Positions 63,185-64,000 of a DNA stretch of 64,000 nt are shown piece after piece. Both the position numbers and the translations under genes were made by a program. The DNA comes from Arabidopsis thaliana. Taxonomy: Eukaryota; Streptophyta; Magnoliopsida; Brassicales; Brassicaceae. The notes under the pieces were generated by a model. That model was not told the origin of the DNA, searched no databases, and saw nothing but the letters and a program-made list of their open reading frames with translations. The stretch spans positions 9,052,101-9,116,100 of the forward strand of contig NC_003074.8 in assembly GCF_000001735.4 (NCBI RefSeq), read 5' to 3'. How positions within the stretch are numbered: the stretch's first letter is position 1; the number at the start of each line of letters is the position of its first letter.

Positions 63185-63640
63185 TAGACAAAGTAACTTT
63201 TCACACCAATATCATCCTTACACTCAAGCTGTCTAATGTAACCAATGGGAAGTATGTCTAGCCTTGGACCAGACTAGTTGCTAGTTAGTTATAATAAAAA
63301 GTACGCAGCTCGGTGTCTTGAAGAAATGGAAGGATTTATTGGTTGACTGTTGCATTATCAGGGTATTTGGGACAAAGATTGTTGTGATAATCCATTCTGG
63401 CGAGTCTTATGAAATCGTCAAAGTAGTTCAGCTCTGGGAAATCTCCGGTGCAGTTGACGAATCCGGGTGACCACACTCTTCTCTTTCAGACGCCAAAAGG
63501 GATAATAGAGATATGTCCTCGTACCCCATTTAAACCGAGAAGTGCAGTGTTTGTGACGCTTATCAACTGACAGAAAAACAAGAGGGGATCACAAAGAGCA
63601 TCCATATGATTGTCAGAGACGGAGAAAGATTTATCATGGC
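63185..63640 (-). pseudogene. GUB_WAK (LRK10L-like) gene fragment, copy 2
   Basis: Parallel to 52573-53010 but with more of the N-terminal part: minus-strand reading gives NTALLGLNGVRGHISIIPF, then CGHP and, after a one-base frameshift, FVNCTGDFPELNYFDDFIRL, ARMDYHNNLCPKYP. The CGHP and NCTGDFPEL motifs are typical of the GUB_WAK_bind domain. Frameshifts and stops show that it is broken. Confidence 0.7.
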
Positions 63641-64000
63641 ACTCTCCTCTGTTTTTTTTTTTTATAATGCTTTGGAGATGAATAAGATAATGAAGAAGAG
63701 GTAAAAGGTAGATGAGAATAATAGGTGAATGGTTTTTGTTTAAGTCTTGGTTTTGTATGAGTTCAAAAAAGGAAAAGAAAACTAAGGTTTCTTTTTGTTT
63801 ATCTGAAACTTTATGTCCGAAGGGAAATCTCTTTGGAATTAGGTGGGTTAGGAGGTCTTAGTCTTCGAATAGACAGTAGACAATCGGAGTATTAAGTTAT
63901 CTTAAAGATTTCTTTCTACTTGTTTGTTATAATAATTTCATTTTTGTCTGTAGGACGACCTAAAAGAATTGTCGATGCAAGAACTTTAGTTGGAAAAGTC
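63641..64000. other. Intergenic to window end
   Basis: No gene. It is similar in order and content to 53010-53240, so it probably leads to another unit of the cluster outside the window. Confidence 0.4.

Overview
This window is nuclear DNA of a flowering plant, almost certainly Arabidopsis thaliana chromosome 3, around At3g24790 to At3g25010. I base this on the intron/exon structure (short GT-AG introns), the AT-rich intergenic DNA, and the order of recognisable families: an RLCK-VII kinase, PRT1, KRP5, a BSD protein, RPL13aB, a Sec14/nodulin protein, a DUF313 B3 protein, a trihelix protein, the tandem EAF1 pair, and an RLP39-RLP40-RLP41 cluster interleaved with VAMP72 debris. Gene names come from recognition, not from a search. 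I reconstructed exon structures by hand; every main gene closes in frame.

Layout. 1-22.5 kb is ordinary single-copy euchromatin: PBL25-like kinase (+), PRT1 (+), a 3.2-kb gene-poor gap with a probable MITE hairpin, KRP5 (+), BSD gene (-) and RPL13aB (+) sharing a site II/telo-box promoter, a Sec14/nodulin gene (+), a B3 gene (+) flanked by two copies of the Sec14 gene's last exon, and a trihelix gene (+). 22.4-44.8 kb is a direct tandem duplication of about 11.1 kb. Each copy carries a complete 21-exon EAF1 gene (-), and the second copy also carries the last 66 bp of the trihelix gene. The 5' 3.7 kb of the two copies looks identical while the 3' part has diverged, which suggests recent gene conversion. 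44.8-64 kb is a complex cluster whose repeating unit is a VAMP72-like pseudogene (+), a galacturonan-binding/WAK-like fragment (-) and a full-length LRR receptor-like protein gene (-).

Functions. The left part holds housekeeping and regulatory genes: N-degron E3 ligase, CDK inhibitor, ribosomal protein, lipid-transfer protein and two DNA-binding proteins. EAF1 is the platform subunit of the NuA4 histone acetyltransferase complex. The RLPs are membrane-anchored LRR proteins of the immune-receptor type.

Most striking signal: inside the RLP40 coding region lies a perfect 42-bp GC-rich palindrome built from HindIII, SalI, FseI and SacII sites (54778-54819). It adds exactly 12 codons at a HindIII site conserved in RLP41. 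It looks like a synthetic linker, so it is probably a cloning or assembly artefact rather than biology, and the RLP40 model may be a join of two clones. Other good leads are a roughly 780-bp retroelement with a 14-bp target-site duplication and paralogous empty sites, an upstream ORF overlapping the EAF1 start as UGAUG, and the duplicated Sec14 terminal exon.
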